The notes under the pieces: generated by a model
What the model saw: only the letters and a program-made list of their open reading frames with translations
What the model was told of the DNA's origin: nothing
Databases searched by the model: none
Part shown: in pieces, positions 15,987-24,717 of the stretch
How positions within the stretch are numbered: the stretch's first letter is position 1
How the letters are laid out: every line of letters begins with the position of its first letter
Program-made: the position numbers and the translations under genes
From: an uncultured Acetobacteraceae bacterium
GTDB taxonomy: Bacteria > Pseudomonadota > Alphaproteobacteria > Acetobacterales > Acetobacteraceae
NCBI GenBank assembly: GCA_937873205.1
Contig: CALMVO010000113.1
Span: 1-47,109 of the forward strand
Direction of reading: 5' to 3'
Length of the DNA stretch: 47,109 nt

Positions 15987-17969
15987 ATGAGGCGGCTCTT
16001 CCTGCGCCGTAGATGCGAGATCCCGCTGCACGCACGCATCATCGCGGCCGTTCTCGCGATCTGCCTGCTGCTGGTCGGCCTGGATGGCTGCCGCACCTGG
16101 CAGGCGCGCGCCGACGTGATCGCCGCCGACAAGGTCGAGACCGCGAACCTCGCCCGCTCGCTGGCCCAGCATGCCCACGATACGCTCTATGTCGTCGACG
16201 TGATTCTGTCCGGGTTCCGTGAGCGGATGGAGGTGAACGGGCTGCGGCCGGACCAGACCGGTAGGCTGGACCACGCGATCACCCTGCGCCTCCGCGAGAC
16301 GCCGATGCTCTGCGGACTGGCGGTGTTCGACGCCGCGGGCGTCAGGGTGGCCGGCGACCAAGACCCTGCGGGCATCGTCTCGGTCGCGGATCGAGCCGCC
16401 CTCGCCCATCATGGCGCTCAGGGTGACCGGAGCGTCTGGGTGGGCGAGATCACGCGCTCATGCGCCGGCGGGCAATGGAGCTTGACGGTGTCGCGCCGGA
16501 TTGACGACCGGCAGGGCCGCTTCGCGGGCATCGTCCGGGCAAGGATCTCGATCGCGTTCCTGCGGCGCTATTACGGCAGCTTGGCGATCGGCAGGCGCGG
16601 CATGATCTCGCTCGCCACCCTAGGCGGCAACATCGTCGCCCGCGCCGACGGTGGGGACGCCAGCATCGGGACCAGCATTACCTCGGGGACGATCTTCTCC
16701 AGGATCAGGGCCGGCGAGGCCGCAGGCAATTTCCGCTCCGTCTCGCCGATCGATGGCGTGACCCGGCTGGGCAGCTTCCGCCGAGTCGACGACTACCCGC
16801 TCTACATCCTGGTCGGCCATGCGCAGGACGAGGTGCTGGCGGCCTGGCGCATCAACGCATGGCTCCACATGGCGGTCAGCACCGTCGCCTCAATGCTCCT
16901 GGTGCTGATCGGCAGCCGCGTCGCGAGCCAGGTCAGGATCAGGCAGCAGGCGGAACGGCGCTACCGTCTGCTGGCCGACAACTCGAGCGACGCCATCGTG
17001 TGCATCAGCCTCGACGGCATGCGGCGCTACGTCTCGCCGGCCTTCACCGTGTTGACCGGCTGGAGCTCCGAGGAGGTCCTCCCGCCTTGCGCCGCTGAAA
17101 TCATCCACCCCGACGACCGGCCGCACGTCGCGGCCATGATCTCGCGGCTCGTGGCCGGAGCCGCCCAGGCGACGACATGCTTCCGTTACATCTGCAAGGA
17201 TGGATCGCTACTTTGGGTGGAGACACGTGCGCGGCTGCTGCAATGCGACGACGGCGAGATGCAGATCATCTCCAACGTGCGGGACATCACCGACCGTCAC
17301 GCGGCGGAGGATCGGGTCGCCATGCTGAACCGCGAGCTGGCCGAGCAGGCCAGTACCGATGGGCTGACTGGCGTGGCAAACCGTCGCCGCTTCGATGAGG
17401 CGCTGCTCCAGGAGTGGCAGCGTGCTCGCCAAGAGGGAATGCCGCTGTCGCTGCTGATGATCGATGTGGACCGCTTCAAGCTGTTCAACGACCGTTACGG
17501 CCATCAGCGCGGCGACGAATGCCTGCGCGCGGTGGCGGCGGCGGCGGCGCAGACCGCGCGAGGCCCATCTGCTCTCACGGCACGTTATGGCGGTGAAGAG
17601 TTTGTCGTCCTGCTGCCGTGCCTGGACGCCGTGGCCGCTGCGGCGCTGGCCGGTCGCGTGCTGGCGGCGACCCGCGCGCTGGACATCGAGCACGAGGACA
17701 ATGCCGCGATCGGCGTGGTGACCGTGAGCATTGGGGCCGCCACCATGATGCCCTGGACGGGATCGGACGCCGGCGGCGGCGGGACGGCGCTGGTTGCTGC
17801 CGCCGATGCGGCGCTCTACGAGGCCAAGCGCGGCGGGCGCGACTGCGCAGTGACGCAGGCCGACATCCTGCATCTCGACCTGCCATGGACGAGGCCGACC
17901 GATACCGCCTGCGGCGTCCTGACGACGATGGCCGCCAACGAACCGGCATCGGCATTCACCCTGTATTAG
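15987..17969 (+). CDS. Membrane diguanylate cyclase: Cache-like sensor, PAS, GGDEF
   Basis: The 660-residue protein has a first membrane helix at about 18–36, a periplasmic sensor region (about 40–285) in the style of double-Cache sensors, and a second helix at about 288–308. A PAS domain follows (about 322–440, with SDAIVCISLDGMRRYVSPAF and YICKDGSLLWVETRARLL plus the closing NVRDITDRHAAEDR), then a GGDEF domain (about 448–620). The active-site loop is RYGGEEF near 533–539 and the substrate Asp region is LLMIDVDRFKLFNDRYGH, so it should make cyclic di-GMP. The RxxD inhibitory site expected just before the loop is not present at the usual spacing (GPSA), which suggests no product inhibition. 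No EAL domain is present. It lies directly upstream of the Tad pilus region. Confidence 0.9.
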   Translation: MRRLFLRRRCEIPLHARIIAAVLAICLLLVGLDGCRTWQARADVIAADKVETANLARSLAQHAHDTLYVVDVILSGFRERMEVNGLRPDQTGRLDHAITLRLRETPMLCGLAVFDAAGVRVAGDQDPAGIVSVADRAALAHHGAQGDRSVWVGEITRSCAGGQWSLTVSRRIDDRQGRFAGIVRARISIAFLRRYYGSLAIGRRGMISLATLGGNIVARADGGDASIGTSITSGTIFSRIRAGEAAGNFRSVSPIDGVTRLGSFRRVDDYPLYILVGHAQDEVLAAWRINAWLHMAVSTVASMLLVLIGSRVASQVRIRQQAERRYRLLADNSSDAIVCISLDGMRRYVSPAFTVLTGWSSEEVLPPCAAEIIHPDDRPHVAAMISRLVAGAAQATTCFRYICKDGSLLWVETRARLLQCDDGEMQIISNVRDITDRHAAEDRVAMLNRELAEQASTDGLTGVANRRRFDEALLQEWQRARQEGMPLSLLMIDVDRFKLFNDRYGHQRGDECLRAVAAAAAQTARGPSALTARYGGEEFVVLLPCLDAVAAAALAGRVLAATRALDIEHEDNAAIGVVTVSIGAATMMPWTGSDAGGGGTALVAAADAALYEAKRGGRDCAVTQADILHLDLPWTRPTDTACGVLTTMAANEPASAFTLY

Positions 17970-18011
17970 GCTTGATGCGGCAATGTTCAGTCCGACAGAC
18001 GGATCCTGCTC

Positions 18012-18695
18012 ATGCCGCGTCGGACACTCGCCTGCTTTCTGTTGGCCGCTTCCATACCGCTGTCCTCACTGTGTCCTACCGATGCCCTAGCCCAGGACGG
18101 CGATGAGTGCGGCCCCGCGGTCGTTGCGGCGACGGCGCACCATCACCTACCGGACGGTCTGCTGCAGGCAATCGCTGAGACCGAGAGCGGACGACAGGAT
18201 TTTGCAAGCGGCCGGCGTGTGCCGTGGCCCTGGACGGTGAACGCGCAGGGTACCGGCCACTTCTTCGCGAGCAAGACCGACGCGGTCGCCTATGTCCGCG
18301 AGCTCTGGGCGAGCGGCATCACTTCGATTGATGTCGGCTGCCTGCAGGTCAACCTGCATTATCACCCGACCGCTTTCACCACGCTGGAGCAGGCGTTCGA
18401 TCCACAGGCGAATGCCGACTATGCGGCCACCTTTCTGGTCGCGCTGCATGGATCGGATACGGACTGGTCGACGGCGGTCGCCGACTACCATTCCGCGAGC
18501 CCGATCGAGGGTGGCACCTACCTTCGCCGCGTCATGGTCAACCTGTCCGGACCGACCGCGACCAGCCGGCCGGCCGGACTGATGGAAGCCGCCCTCGTCA
18601 CGCCGGTCCCGGAGCGGTTCGGCATGACCATCATCACGCCCTACACCGTCAGCCTGTCGCCGCGGCGCCACCTCCCGCGCATCATCACACCCTAG
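18012..18695 (+). CDS. Exported lytic transglycosylase-like protein (SLT fold)
   Basis: The 227-residue protein has a signal peptide ending DALAQ near residue 28. The SLT core has the catalytic motif IAETESG with Glu58, then VPWPWTVNAQGTGHFF, DVGCLQVNLHYHPTAF and LEQAFDPQANADYAATFL, all conserved among specialised lytic transglycosylases that open peptidoglycan for secretion or pilus machines. A C-terminal tail of about 60 residues has no recognised domain. It starts 42 bases after the cyclase and is followed after 7 bases by a membrane glycosyltransferase and then by the Tad genes. I infer that it makes room for the Tad apparatus in the cell wall. Confidence 0.85.
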   Translation: MPRRTLACFLLAASIPLSSLCPTDALAQDGDECGPAVVAATAHHHLPDGLLQAIAETESGRQDFASGRRVPWPWTVNAQGTGHFFASKTDAVAYVRELWASGITSIDVGCLQVNLHYHPTAFTTLEQAFDPQANADYAATFLVALHGSDTDWSTAVADYHSASPIEGGTYLRRVMVNLSGPTATSRPAGLMEAALVTPVPERFGMTIITPYTVSLSPRRHLPRIITP

Positions 18696-18702
18696 GCGAC
18701 AC

Positions 18703-19938
18703 ATGCAGATCTTCGACGGCTTCCGCTCCGGCAGCTACCTCTCCCGCCCAAGGCTGATCGTTTGGGCGTCGATCCTGATCGTCCTGCAGACGATCACGAC
18801 GCTTTTCTTTGTTGCCGGAACCCACGGCTGGATCGTTCCCCTCGACCGGCCGACCACGACCGACTTCTCGAGCTTCTATGCCGCCGGCACGCTGGCGCTC
18901 TCCGGGCATCCGCAGGACGCATACGATCCCGCCGCCCTATATGCCGCCCAGCAGGCAGCGACGGCGATGGGCGTCGACGAGCAGAAGTTCTTCTATCCTC
19001 CGACCTTTCTCATCCTCTGCTCCCTGCTCGCCCGCCTTCCCTACCTACTGAGCTTCGGCGTCTTCGAGATCGTATCCGGGCTGGTCTTCTTCCTTGTCAT
19101 GAACAGTCTTCTGGACAAGAAGACCGGACTCGTGCCGTTGCTGCTGCTGGCATACCCTGCGACGTTCTGGACGACCGGGATCGGCCAGAACTCGTTCCTG
19201 TCCGCCAGCCTGTTCGCCCTGGGGACGATCATGCTGCCCCGCCGACCGATGCTGGCCGGCGTTGTCCTCGGCCTGCTTTGCTTCAAGCCGCATCTCGGTC
19301 TGCTGCTTCCCGTAGCACTCGTAGCTGGACGGCAATGGCGTGCGATCCTAGGCGCTGGTCTGTCGACGCTGCTCGTCACCATGATCTCGGTCATGCTGTT
19401 CGGCATCCAGAGCTGGATGAGCTTCTTCGCCGCCTTCCAGCGCGCCGGACATACCTTCCAGACTGGGGTCATTCCTTACTCCGGCCTTATCAGCATCGAC
19501 GCGGCGGGGCGGGTCGTCGGGCTCTCGCAATCCGTGGCCGATCTACTGCAAGGGATCGCGAGCCTAGCTGCCGCCTCTTGCGTCGCCTTCGTCTGGTCGG
19601 GCCGGGCCCCCTATCCCGTCAAGGCCGCCGCACTGATCTCCGGCACGATCCTCGCCATCCCAGTTTTGCTTTTCTATGACCTTCTGATTGCGGCGGTCGC
19701 CGCCCTGTGGCTGATCCAGGACGGCTTGCGCCGCGGCTTCCGGAACTACGAGCTCTCCTTCCTTGTCTTCGGCTTTCTGATCCCGCTGCTCGCACGGCCG
19801 CTGGCGGCGAACCTGCATCTTCCGCTCGGACCGCTGCTGCCGGGCGGCATCCTGCTGATTTGCGTCATGCGCTGCGTGCCCTGGACCTTGAGCCGATCAG
19901 CGGACAGCGAAATCCATACTGCCGCCGTGATCCATTAA
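18703..19938 (+). CDS. GT87-type (DUF2029) polyprenol-sugar membrane glycosyltransferase
   Basis: The 411-residue protein has about ten hydrophobic helices. The first periplasmic loop carries TTTDFSSFYAAGTLALSG with the Asp expected for the GT-C active site of the GT87/DUF2029 family, and then KFFYPPTFLILCSLLARLPY. Later parts include AGVVLGLLCFKPHLGLLLPV, a common GT87 stretch. Such enzymes use polyprenyl-phosphate sugars, often mannose, on the periplasmic side. It is in one run with the transglycosylase gene (7 bases) and ends 124 bases before the pilin gene. Glycosylation of pilin or a matrix polymer is inference only. Confidence 0.8.
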   Translation: MQIFDGFRSGSYLSRPRLIVWASILIVLQTITTLFFVAGTHGWIVPLDRPTTTDFSSFYAAGTLALSGHPQDAYDPAALYAAQQAATAMGVDEQKFFYPPTFLILCSLLARLPYLLSFGVFEIVSGLVFFLVMNSLLDKKTGLVPLLLLAYPATFWTTGIGQNSFLSASLFALGTIMLPRRPMLAGVVLGLLCFKPHLGLLLPVALVAGRQWRAILGAGLSTLLVTMISVMLFGIQSWMSFFAAFQRAGHTFQTGVIPYSGLISIDAAGRVVGLSQSVADLLQGIASLAAASCVAFVWSGRAPYPVKAAALISGTILAIPVLLFYDLLIAAVAALWLIQDGLRRGFRNYELSFLVFGFLIPLLARPLAANLHLPLGPLLPGGILLICVMRCVPWTLSRSADSEIHTAAVIH

Positions 19939-20020
19939 CGGTTCGGAAACCTCATGCCGGCAGAATGCCTCCAGACCCAGAGGGGTTCGCGTCAGATACC
20001 AAGGGCGCAGCTTCGAAATC

Positions 20021-20034
20021 GTTGTTCAAACAAC
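20021..20034. promoter_or_regulatory. Palindrome ahead of the pilin gene, possible operator
   Basis: GTTGTT-CA-AACAAC is a perfect inverted repeat with six-base arms, 28 bases before the flp start codon. It lies in the 124-base gap that must hold the pilin promoter. No convincing −35/−10 pair was found by eye. A binding site or a short RNA hairpin are both possible. Confidence 0.3.
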
Positions 20035-20062
20035 CGGTCTTGAATGGCCGAGGAGAATCAAG

Positions 20063-20233
20063 ATGTACGAGTATCTGATCACCTGGCTCAGCCTGAAGAC
20101 CGATCGTCGTGGCGTGACCGCGCTCGAGTACGGCCTGATCGCTGCACTCATCGCCGGCGTCATCGCGGCCGGCGTCACGACGCTTGGCACCAACCTCAGC
20201 ACTCAATTCAGCACCGTCGCTGGCAAGGTCTGA
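20063..20233 (+). CDS. flp: Flp-type pilin (Tad major pilin)
   Basis: The 56-residue protein, MYEYLITWLSLKTDRRG then VTALEYGLIAALIAGVIAAG, has the class IVb Flp prepilin signature: a basic leader, a Gly-Val cleavage site after residue 17, and Glu+5 and Tyr+6 of the mature chain followed by a long hydrophobic helix. The mature pilin would be only about 39 residues, as usual for Flp. The ATG has an AGGAG site seven bases upstream. It is the structural subunit of the pilus built by the following genes. The prepilin peptidase gene starts 70 bases downstream. Confidence 0.95.
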   Translation: MYEYLITWLSLKTDRRGVTALEYGLIAALIAGVIAAGVTTLGTNLSTQFSTVAGKV

Positions 20234-20303
20234 TCCTGCATGGTCGGGCTCAGGCCCGACCATCCGCATCGGGCAGAGTAACGGGACGAACGAGCCCTCG
20301 GTC

Positions 20304-20819
20304 ATGGTGACACAGAACGTGTTCCTCTCTCTTGCCGATCTATCGATCACTCTTGGCTGCGCGATCCTGTTGGTCGCGGCCCTGCACGATATCGGCACGC
20401 GGACCATCCCGAACTGGGTGCCGCTCTGCATCGCAGCATTGGGAGCCGTCGTCCGATTGCATCAGCACGACCTGCTGACGGGTTTCATCGTCGGCGGATC
20501 CATCTTTCTGGCCGCCGCCTTCATTTGGCGGCGGGGCTGGATGGGCGGTGGCGACGTCAAGCTCCTCGGCGCCTGTGCCCTGCTCGTCGCCCCGCGACAT
20601 GTCTACGGTTTCGTAACGCTGGTGGCGTTCTTCGGTGGCGGCTTGGCCCTGATCTACCTTCTCATGGCGCGGGTGGTCCCCGCACCGCGGCGGCCTCTCC
20701 CCCACACACTGTTTCTCCGCCTCCTTCGTGCCGAGCAATGGCGGATCAGCCATCGCTCCGCACTGCCCTACGGCGTGGCGATCGTCGCGGGTGGCGTCAC
20801 CACCCTCCTGAGAGGTTGA
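20304..20819 (+). CDS. cpaA: Prepilin peptidase CpaA/TadV
   Basis: The 171-residue inner-membrane aspartyl protease has the two catalytic aspartates of the TadV/CpaA type. Asp29 is in VAALHDIGTRTIPNWV and Asp84 is in WMGGGDVKLLGA (GxGD motif). It lacks the N-methylating domain of larger PilD enzymes, as is usual for TadV. It should cut Flp and the TadE/F pseudopilins before the conserved Ala/Val-x-x-x-Glu. The ATG at 20304 gives the shortest frame that keeps the full first helix. It lies between flp and cpaB, the standard Caulobacter-type order. Confidence 0.92.
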   Translation: MVTQNVFLSLADLSITLGCAILLVAALHDIGTRTIPNWVPLCIAALGAVVRLHQHDLLTGFIVGGSIFLAAAFIWRRGWMGGGDVKLLGACALLVAPRHVYGFVTLVAFFGGGLALIYLLMARVVPAPRRPLPHTLFLRLLRAEQWRISHRSALPYGVAIVAGGVTTLLRG

Positions 20820-20826
20820 CGAGCTC

Positions 20827-21699
20827 ATGATCATTCGCGCTCTCCTGCTCATCGTCGCGGTCTTAGGCCTGCTCGGTTTGTCGGTGCTTGCCTGGATCGG
20901 GCTGCATCCTGCATCCCCCGTTGCCCCAGTCCATGTCGCCGCGGCGCCGCTCCCGCCTCCCGTCGCCCACGTCACCTACCTCGCCGCCGCGCGGTCGCTG
21001 CGCCCTGGAATGCTGCTCCGACCGGAAGATATCAAGACGGTCGAGCGCGATGCCGGGGCCATTCTGCCGGACGCTCAGACCGATACGCCATCGCATCGTT
21101 CAGATCTGATCGGATGCCTGGTTCGCGAGCCCATCGCGGACGGCGCGATCATCGCACAGACGGAGCTGCTGCGTCCCGGTGACCACGGTTTCCTGGCCGC
21201 GGTCGTTCGGCCTGGAATGCTGGCCGAGACTATCGGTGTCGATGCGATCAGCAGTGTTGGCGGCCTGCTGTGGCCCGGTGATCACGTCGACGCCATCCTG
21301 ACCCAGCAGCTTGACGATAAGTCGTTGTCGAACGGAAAGCGCATGTCGGCCGAGACCATCCTGCGGGACGTCCGGCTCGTCGCGATCGATCAACAACTTG
21401 TCCAAGGCGCGGCACCCGGCAGCTCCGCGCAGATCCCACGCACCGCCACGATAGAGATTTCCCCGGAGGATGCGCCTCGCCTGGCCGTCGCCATCAAGCT
21501 TGGCCAGATCTCGCTTGCAGTGCGCGGGGCACCGTCGGCAGACGCTGGGAGCACGGCGGGAGCTGCCGTTCCTCATCCTCCCGGGACCGTCTGGGCCGGC
21601 GACGTCTCTCCTGCCCTCGGGTTTGGTCAGAATGGCCATGCTCAAAGTCATCTTCACGTCTATGAAGGCAACGCAGATGGAAAGGATTTCCAATTCTGA
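20827..21699 (+). CDS. cpaB: Flp pilus assembly protein CpaB/RcpC
   Basis: The 290-residue protein has one N-terminal membrane helix (about 5–25) and a periplasmic part with an SAF-like domain: VTYLAAARSLRPGMLLRPED, then the repeated module GCLVREPIADGAIIAQTELL, and the RcpC-type ETIGVDAISSVGGLLWPGDH with VDAILTQQL. CpaB helps the secretin in the outer membrane, probably through the cell wall. The stop shares one base with the cpaC start (TGATG). The length is normal. Confidence 0.9.
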   Translation: MIIRALLLIVAVLGLLGLSVLAWIGLHPASPVAPVHVAAAPLPPPVAHVTYLAAARSLRPGMLLRPEDIKTVERDAGAILPDAQTDTPSHRSDLIGCLVREPIADGAIIAQTELLRPGDHGFLAAVVRPGMLAETIGVDAISSVGGLLWPGDHVDAILTQQLDDKSLSNGKRMSAETILRDVRLVAIDQQLVQGAAPGSSAQIPRTATIEISPEDAPRLAVAIKLGQISLAVRGAPSADAGSTAGAAVPHPPGTVWAGDVSPALGFGQNGHAQSHLHVYEGNADGKDFQF

Positions 21700-23138
21700 T
21701 GGCTAAGACAACCATCCCTTCAATCTCAGCGATCATGACGGCCTGTTCCCTTGTCCTGATGGCGGCGCCAGAACCTGTCCGCGCCGCCGAGCCGATCGGC
21801 TTCACGCACGATGAGGCGGAGAACCGCCACGGACAGGGACGTCTGGCATCCCATGCGATCACGATCGAGATCGGGTCTGGCCGTATGATCCACCTCTCGA
21901 GTGCCGCCTCGAACGTTTTCGCCGCCGACCCGAAAGTTGCCGAAGTCCGGCCTGCAAGCCCGAATACGCTGTTCGTGTTTGGCTTGACGGAAGGGCGCAC
22001 CACCGTTGCCGCCGTGGACGAGGCCGGCCAGACGCTGGGCCAGTACCTCATCACGGTCGTGCCGTCGGGCTATGCGGCCGGACGGATCCACGATGATATC
22101 CGGCGCGTGACCCCCGATGCCGACGTCACCGTGCAGCCGAGCGAGAACGGCGTCGTCGTGTCGGGATCTGTGCCGACCCCGGCTGACGCCGACCGTATCA
22201 TGACCGCGGCGCGAAGCCATCTCGGTCCGGCAGCGACGATCGATAACCATCTGCAGGTCGCCGCTCCGGTTCAGGTCCTGCTTCGCGTTCGTGTCGCCGA
22301 AATGTCGAGGACCCTGACGCGCGATCTCGGTCTGAATTGGCATCAACTTGGCGGTGATCTCGGTGCCGTGGCGCAGGTCGGCTTGGCGACAAGTACCGGT
22401 CTGGCTGATGTCACCAGCGATATGGGCGCGACCGCATCGGTCCTCGCCGCCTTCAGAAAGACGAGCGTCGAAGCGACGGTGGAGGCGCTTGCCGAGGATC
22501 AGCTGATCCACACGTTGGCCGAGCCGAACCTGACGGCAATGAGCGGCGAGACCGCAAGTTTCCTCGTCGGCGGCGAATACCCTATCCCAGTCTCTCAGCA
22601 ACTCGGTGAGACGACCGTCGAATACAAGCAATACGGAATTTCCCTGAGTTTCATACCGACCGTTCTGTCCAATGGTCAGATCAACCTCAGGGTACGTCCG
22701 GAGGTCAGCGCTCTCACCAACCAGGGGGCCGTGACACTTCAGGCAGGCGGTTCCAGCCTCGTGATCCCCGCACTTACGGTGCGAAGGGTTGAAACGACCG
22801 TTGAGCTGGGCAGCGGCCAGAGCTTCGCGATAGCCGGTCTGCTCCAGGACCAGGTCACGCAGGAAGACCAGGGCACCCCATTCCTCGGTGATGTGCCCAT
22901 CCTGGGTGCGCTCTTTCGCTCCGATAGCTTTCGGCGTCAGCAGAGCGAACTCGTGATCCTAGTCACCCCCTACATCGTCCGCCCGGTCAGCAACCCGGCG
23001 GCTCTGCATCTCGCCGGCGAGGGCTATCGCCCACCCGGGGATCTCGATCGCCTGCTTCTCCTCAAGCAGAGCGCCTCGGGGACTGAGATGGGCTCTCGGA
23101 CACCAATTCCCGGCAATGCCGGTTTCTTGTTGGAGTGA
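21699..23138 (+). CDS. cpaC: Outer-membrane secretin CpaC/RcpA
   Basis: The 479-residue protein has a signal peptide ending VRAAE near residue 29. The pilus secretin N-terminal domain follows (SGRMIHLSSAASNVFAADPK and VAEVRPASPNTLFVFG), then a BON-like domain (DADVTVQPSENGVVVSGSVP), then the secretin core with VQVLLRVRVAEMSRTLTRDL and FLVGGEYPIPV. The closing GTPFLGDVPILGALFRSDSF and ELVILVTPYIVRPV are the classic secretin end. It forms the outer-membrane channel for the Flp pilus. The start overlaps cpaB and the stop overlaps the next gene, so expression is coupled. Confidence 0.95.
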   Translation: MAKTTIPSISAIMTACSLVLMAAPEPVRAAEPIGFTHDEAENRHGQGRLASHAITIEIGSGRMIHLSSAASNVFAADPKVAEVRPASPNTLFVFGLTEGRTTVAAVDEAGQTLGQYLITVVPSGYAAGRIHDDIRRVTPDADVTVQPSENGVVVSGSVPTPADADRIMTAARSHLGPAATIDNHLQVAAPVQVLLRVRVAEMSRTLTRDLGLNWHQLGGDLGAVAQVGLATSTGLADVTSDMGATASVLAAFRKTSVEATVEALAEDQLIHTLAEPNLTAMSGETASFLVGGEYPIPVSQQLGETTVEYKQYGISLSFIPTVLSNGQINLRVRPEVSALTNQGAVTLQAGGSSLVIPALTVRRVETTVELGSGQSFAIAGLLQDQVTQEDQGTPFLGDVPILGALFRSDSFRRQQSELVILVTPYIVRPVSNPAALHLAGEGYRPPGDLDRLLLLKQSASGTEMGSRTPIPGNAGFLLE

Positions 23139-23470
23139 TGGCCATGAACCCCAGACAGAGAGTCCTTGCCATTCTTCTCCTGTCGATTGTTGCCGGGTGC
23201 CAGAATACTGATCCGGTGCTGCGTCCTGATCTATGGAACCCGGTCGGCGTCAACGAGACGAACATTGCCGCGATGGTTGCAGCCCCCCAGGACCTAGTCC
23301 GTGGCGTCGATGAGCCTAACGCCGACGGTGTCAGGGCGGTTGCCGCCGTCCGCCGGCTTGAAACCAACCACGTTAAGGTTCTGCCTGATAGCGGGATCAG
23401 CGACATCAAAATTCAGGTCAATGGGGGCGGTCAGGCTAGCGATGGCGCTCCTGTGAGTGGTGGTACGTGA
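23135..23470 (+). CDS. Short pilus lipoprotein in the CpaD position
   Basis: The 111-residue protein has a lipoprotein leader, LAILLLSIVAGCQNTDPVLR, with Cys at about residue 22. The rest (NPVGVNETNIAAMVAAPQDL, GVRAVAAVRRLE and a glycine-rich tail) is about half the usual CpaD length of roughly 200 residues. Position, lipobox and the N-x-x-x-I-A-x-M-V-A pattern fit CpaD, a secretin-associated lipoprotein. The start at 23135 overlaps cpaC (ATGA); a second ATG at 23141 is possible. The stop overlaps cpaE as GTGA. I call it CpaD-like, not certain. Confidence 0.7.
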   Translation: MMAMNPRQRVLAILLLSIVAGCQNTDPVLRPDLWNPVGVNETNIAAMVAAPQDLVRGVDEPNADGVRAVAAVRRLETNHVKVLPDSGISDIKIQVNGGGQASDGAPVSGGT

Positions 23471-24717
23471 TGGCCGGCGCCTTCGATACCGCGACTGCGA
23501 CGCCTGGCACAGCAACTGGTAGGCCTGATCGGGCGCAGATCATCGCCTTCATCAACGATCCGGTGAGCGAGCGCATCATCCGGGAGGGCCTGGCGGAACA
23601 GGTAGCGGAGTCCTTCGAGATCCATCGTGGCGGCATTCGTACGGCGATCTCGACTCTGCAGAAGGTTCCGACCCCTCAGGTCCTGCTCGTCGATGTCAGC
23701 GGCGAATCCGACGCCCTGATGCAGCTCGCTGATCTTTCCGAGGTCGTCGAGCCGGACGTTCGCGTTCTGGTGATCGGAGATCGGCAAGACGTCAACTTCT
23801 ATCGTCAGATCACGCGCGGGCTCGGCGTCGTCGAGTATCTGTATAAGCCTCTGACCCGCGAGATGGTGGCGACCCATTTCGCTCTGGCACTCGGCCGCGG
23901 CGGCACGGCACCCATGGTGCAAGGCGGCCGTGTCATCTCGATCACCGGTTCTTCCGGAGGTGCCGGTGCCACGACGATCACCGTCAGCCTCGCGACCTAT
24001 CTTGCCGAAGAGGCGAACCGCCACGTCATCGTGCTGGATGCCAACCTCTACACTGGCACCGCCGCGATGCTGCTCGGCGCGCGGACCGGTCCCGGGTTGA
24101 GGTCGGCCCTGGAGACGCCAGACCGGATCGACGAGTTGTTCGTCGAGCGCTCGGCCCGGCCGGTTAGCGAGCGCCTGCATGTCCTGGCCGGTGAAGAGGC
24201 GCTGACGGAACAGTTCAACTACACGTCCGGCGCCGCCGAAAGCCTATTGAGGTCGCTCCGCAGACGCTACAACTTCATCTTCCTGGATGTACCGTTCTCG
24301 CCATCGGCACTCAACCGTGAGCTGCTGGCGGCGGCCAACCAGCGGGTCATCGTCATGAACCCGACACTTGCGTCCATTCGGGATACCCTGCGCCTGCTCG
24401 CTCTGCCGCAGGGCTCGCTTCAGGTTCGTCGTGCCGTCATCGTGCTCGATCGGCTGGGAATGCCCGGTGGCTTATCACGACAGCAGGTCGAGGCTGCCAT
24501 GGGGGCACCCGTCGATGTGGTCGTTCCCTATGTCCCCCGGCAGATCCTGCTTGCAGGTAATCTCGGCCAGTCAGCTATCCAGAAGCGTGGCGCATTCCGA
24601 AGCAGCATCCTCTCCCTAACGCAAGAAATCGGCTCGATGCACTCGATCCAGGAATCAAGCGCCACGCGGATGAAGAAGGCTTTGCTCAGCCATCTCCTAC
24701 CCGGCAGCAAGACATGA
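23467..24717 (+). CDS. cpaE: Pilus localisation ATPase CpaE/TadZ
   Basis: The 416-residue protein has an N-terminal receiver-like region (residues about 20–145, with QVLLVDVSGESDALMQLADL and VRVLVIGDRQDVNFYRQITR) and a C-terminal ParA/MinD-type ATPase. The P-loop reads ITGSSGGAGATTITVSLATY, a deviant Walker A without the usual lysine before Thr. FIFLDVPFSPSALNREL gives the Walker B region, and RVIVMNPTLASIRDTLRLLA follows. CpaE/TadZ places the Tad machine at a cell pole. GTG 23467 and ATG 23470 are both possible starts. The stop overlaps cpaF. Confidence 0.9.
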   Translation: MMAGAFDTATATPGTATGRPDRAQIIAFINDPVSERIIREGLAEQVAESFEIHRGGIRTAISTLQKVPTPQVLLVDVSGESDALMQLADLSEVVEPDVRVLVIGDRQDVNFYRQITRGLGVVEYLYKPLTREMVATHFALALGRGGTAPMVQGGRVISITGSSGGAGATTITVSLATYLAEEANRHVIVLDANLYTGTAAMLLGARTGPGLRSALETPDRIDELFVERSARPVSERLHVLAGEEALTEQFNYTSGAAESLLRSLRRRYNFIFLDVPFSPSALNRELLAAANQRVIVMNPTLASIRDTLRLLALPQGSLQVRRAVIVLDRLGMPGGLSRQQVEAAMGAPVDVVVPYVPRQILLAGNLGQSAIQKRGAFRSSILSLTQEIGSMHSIQESSATRMKKALLSHLLPGSKT

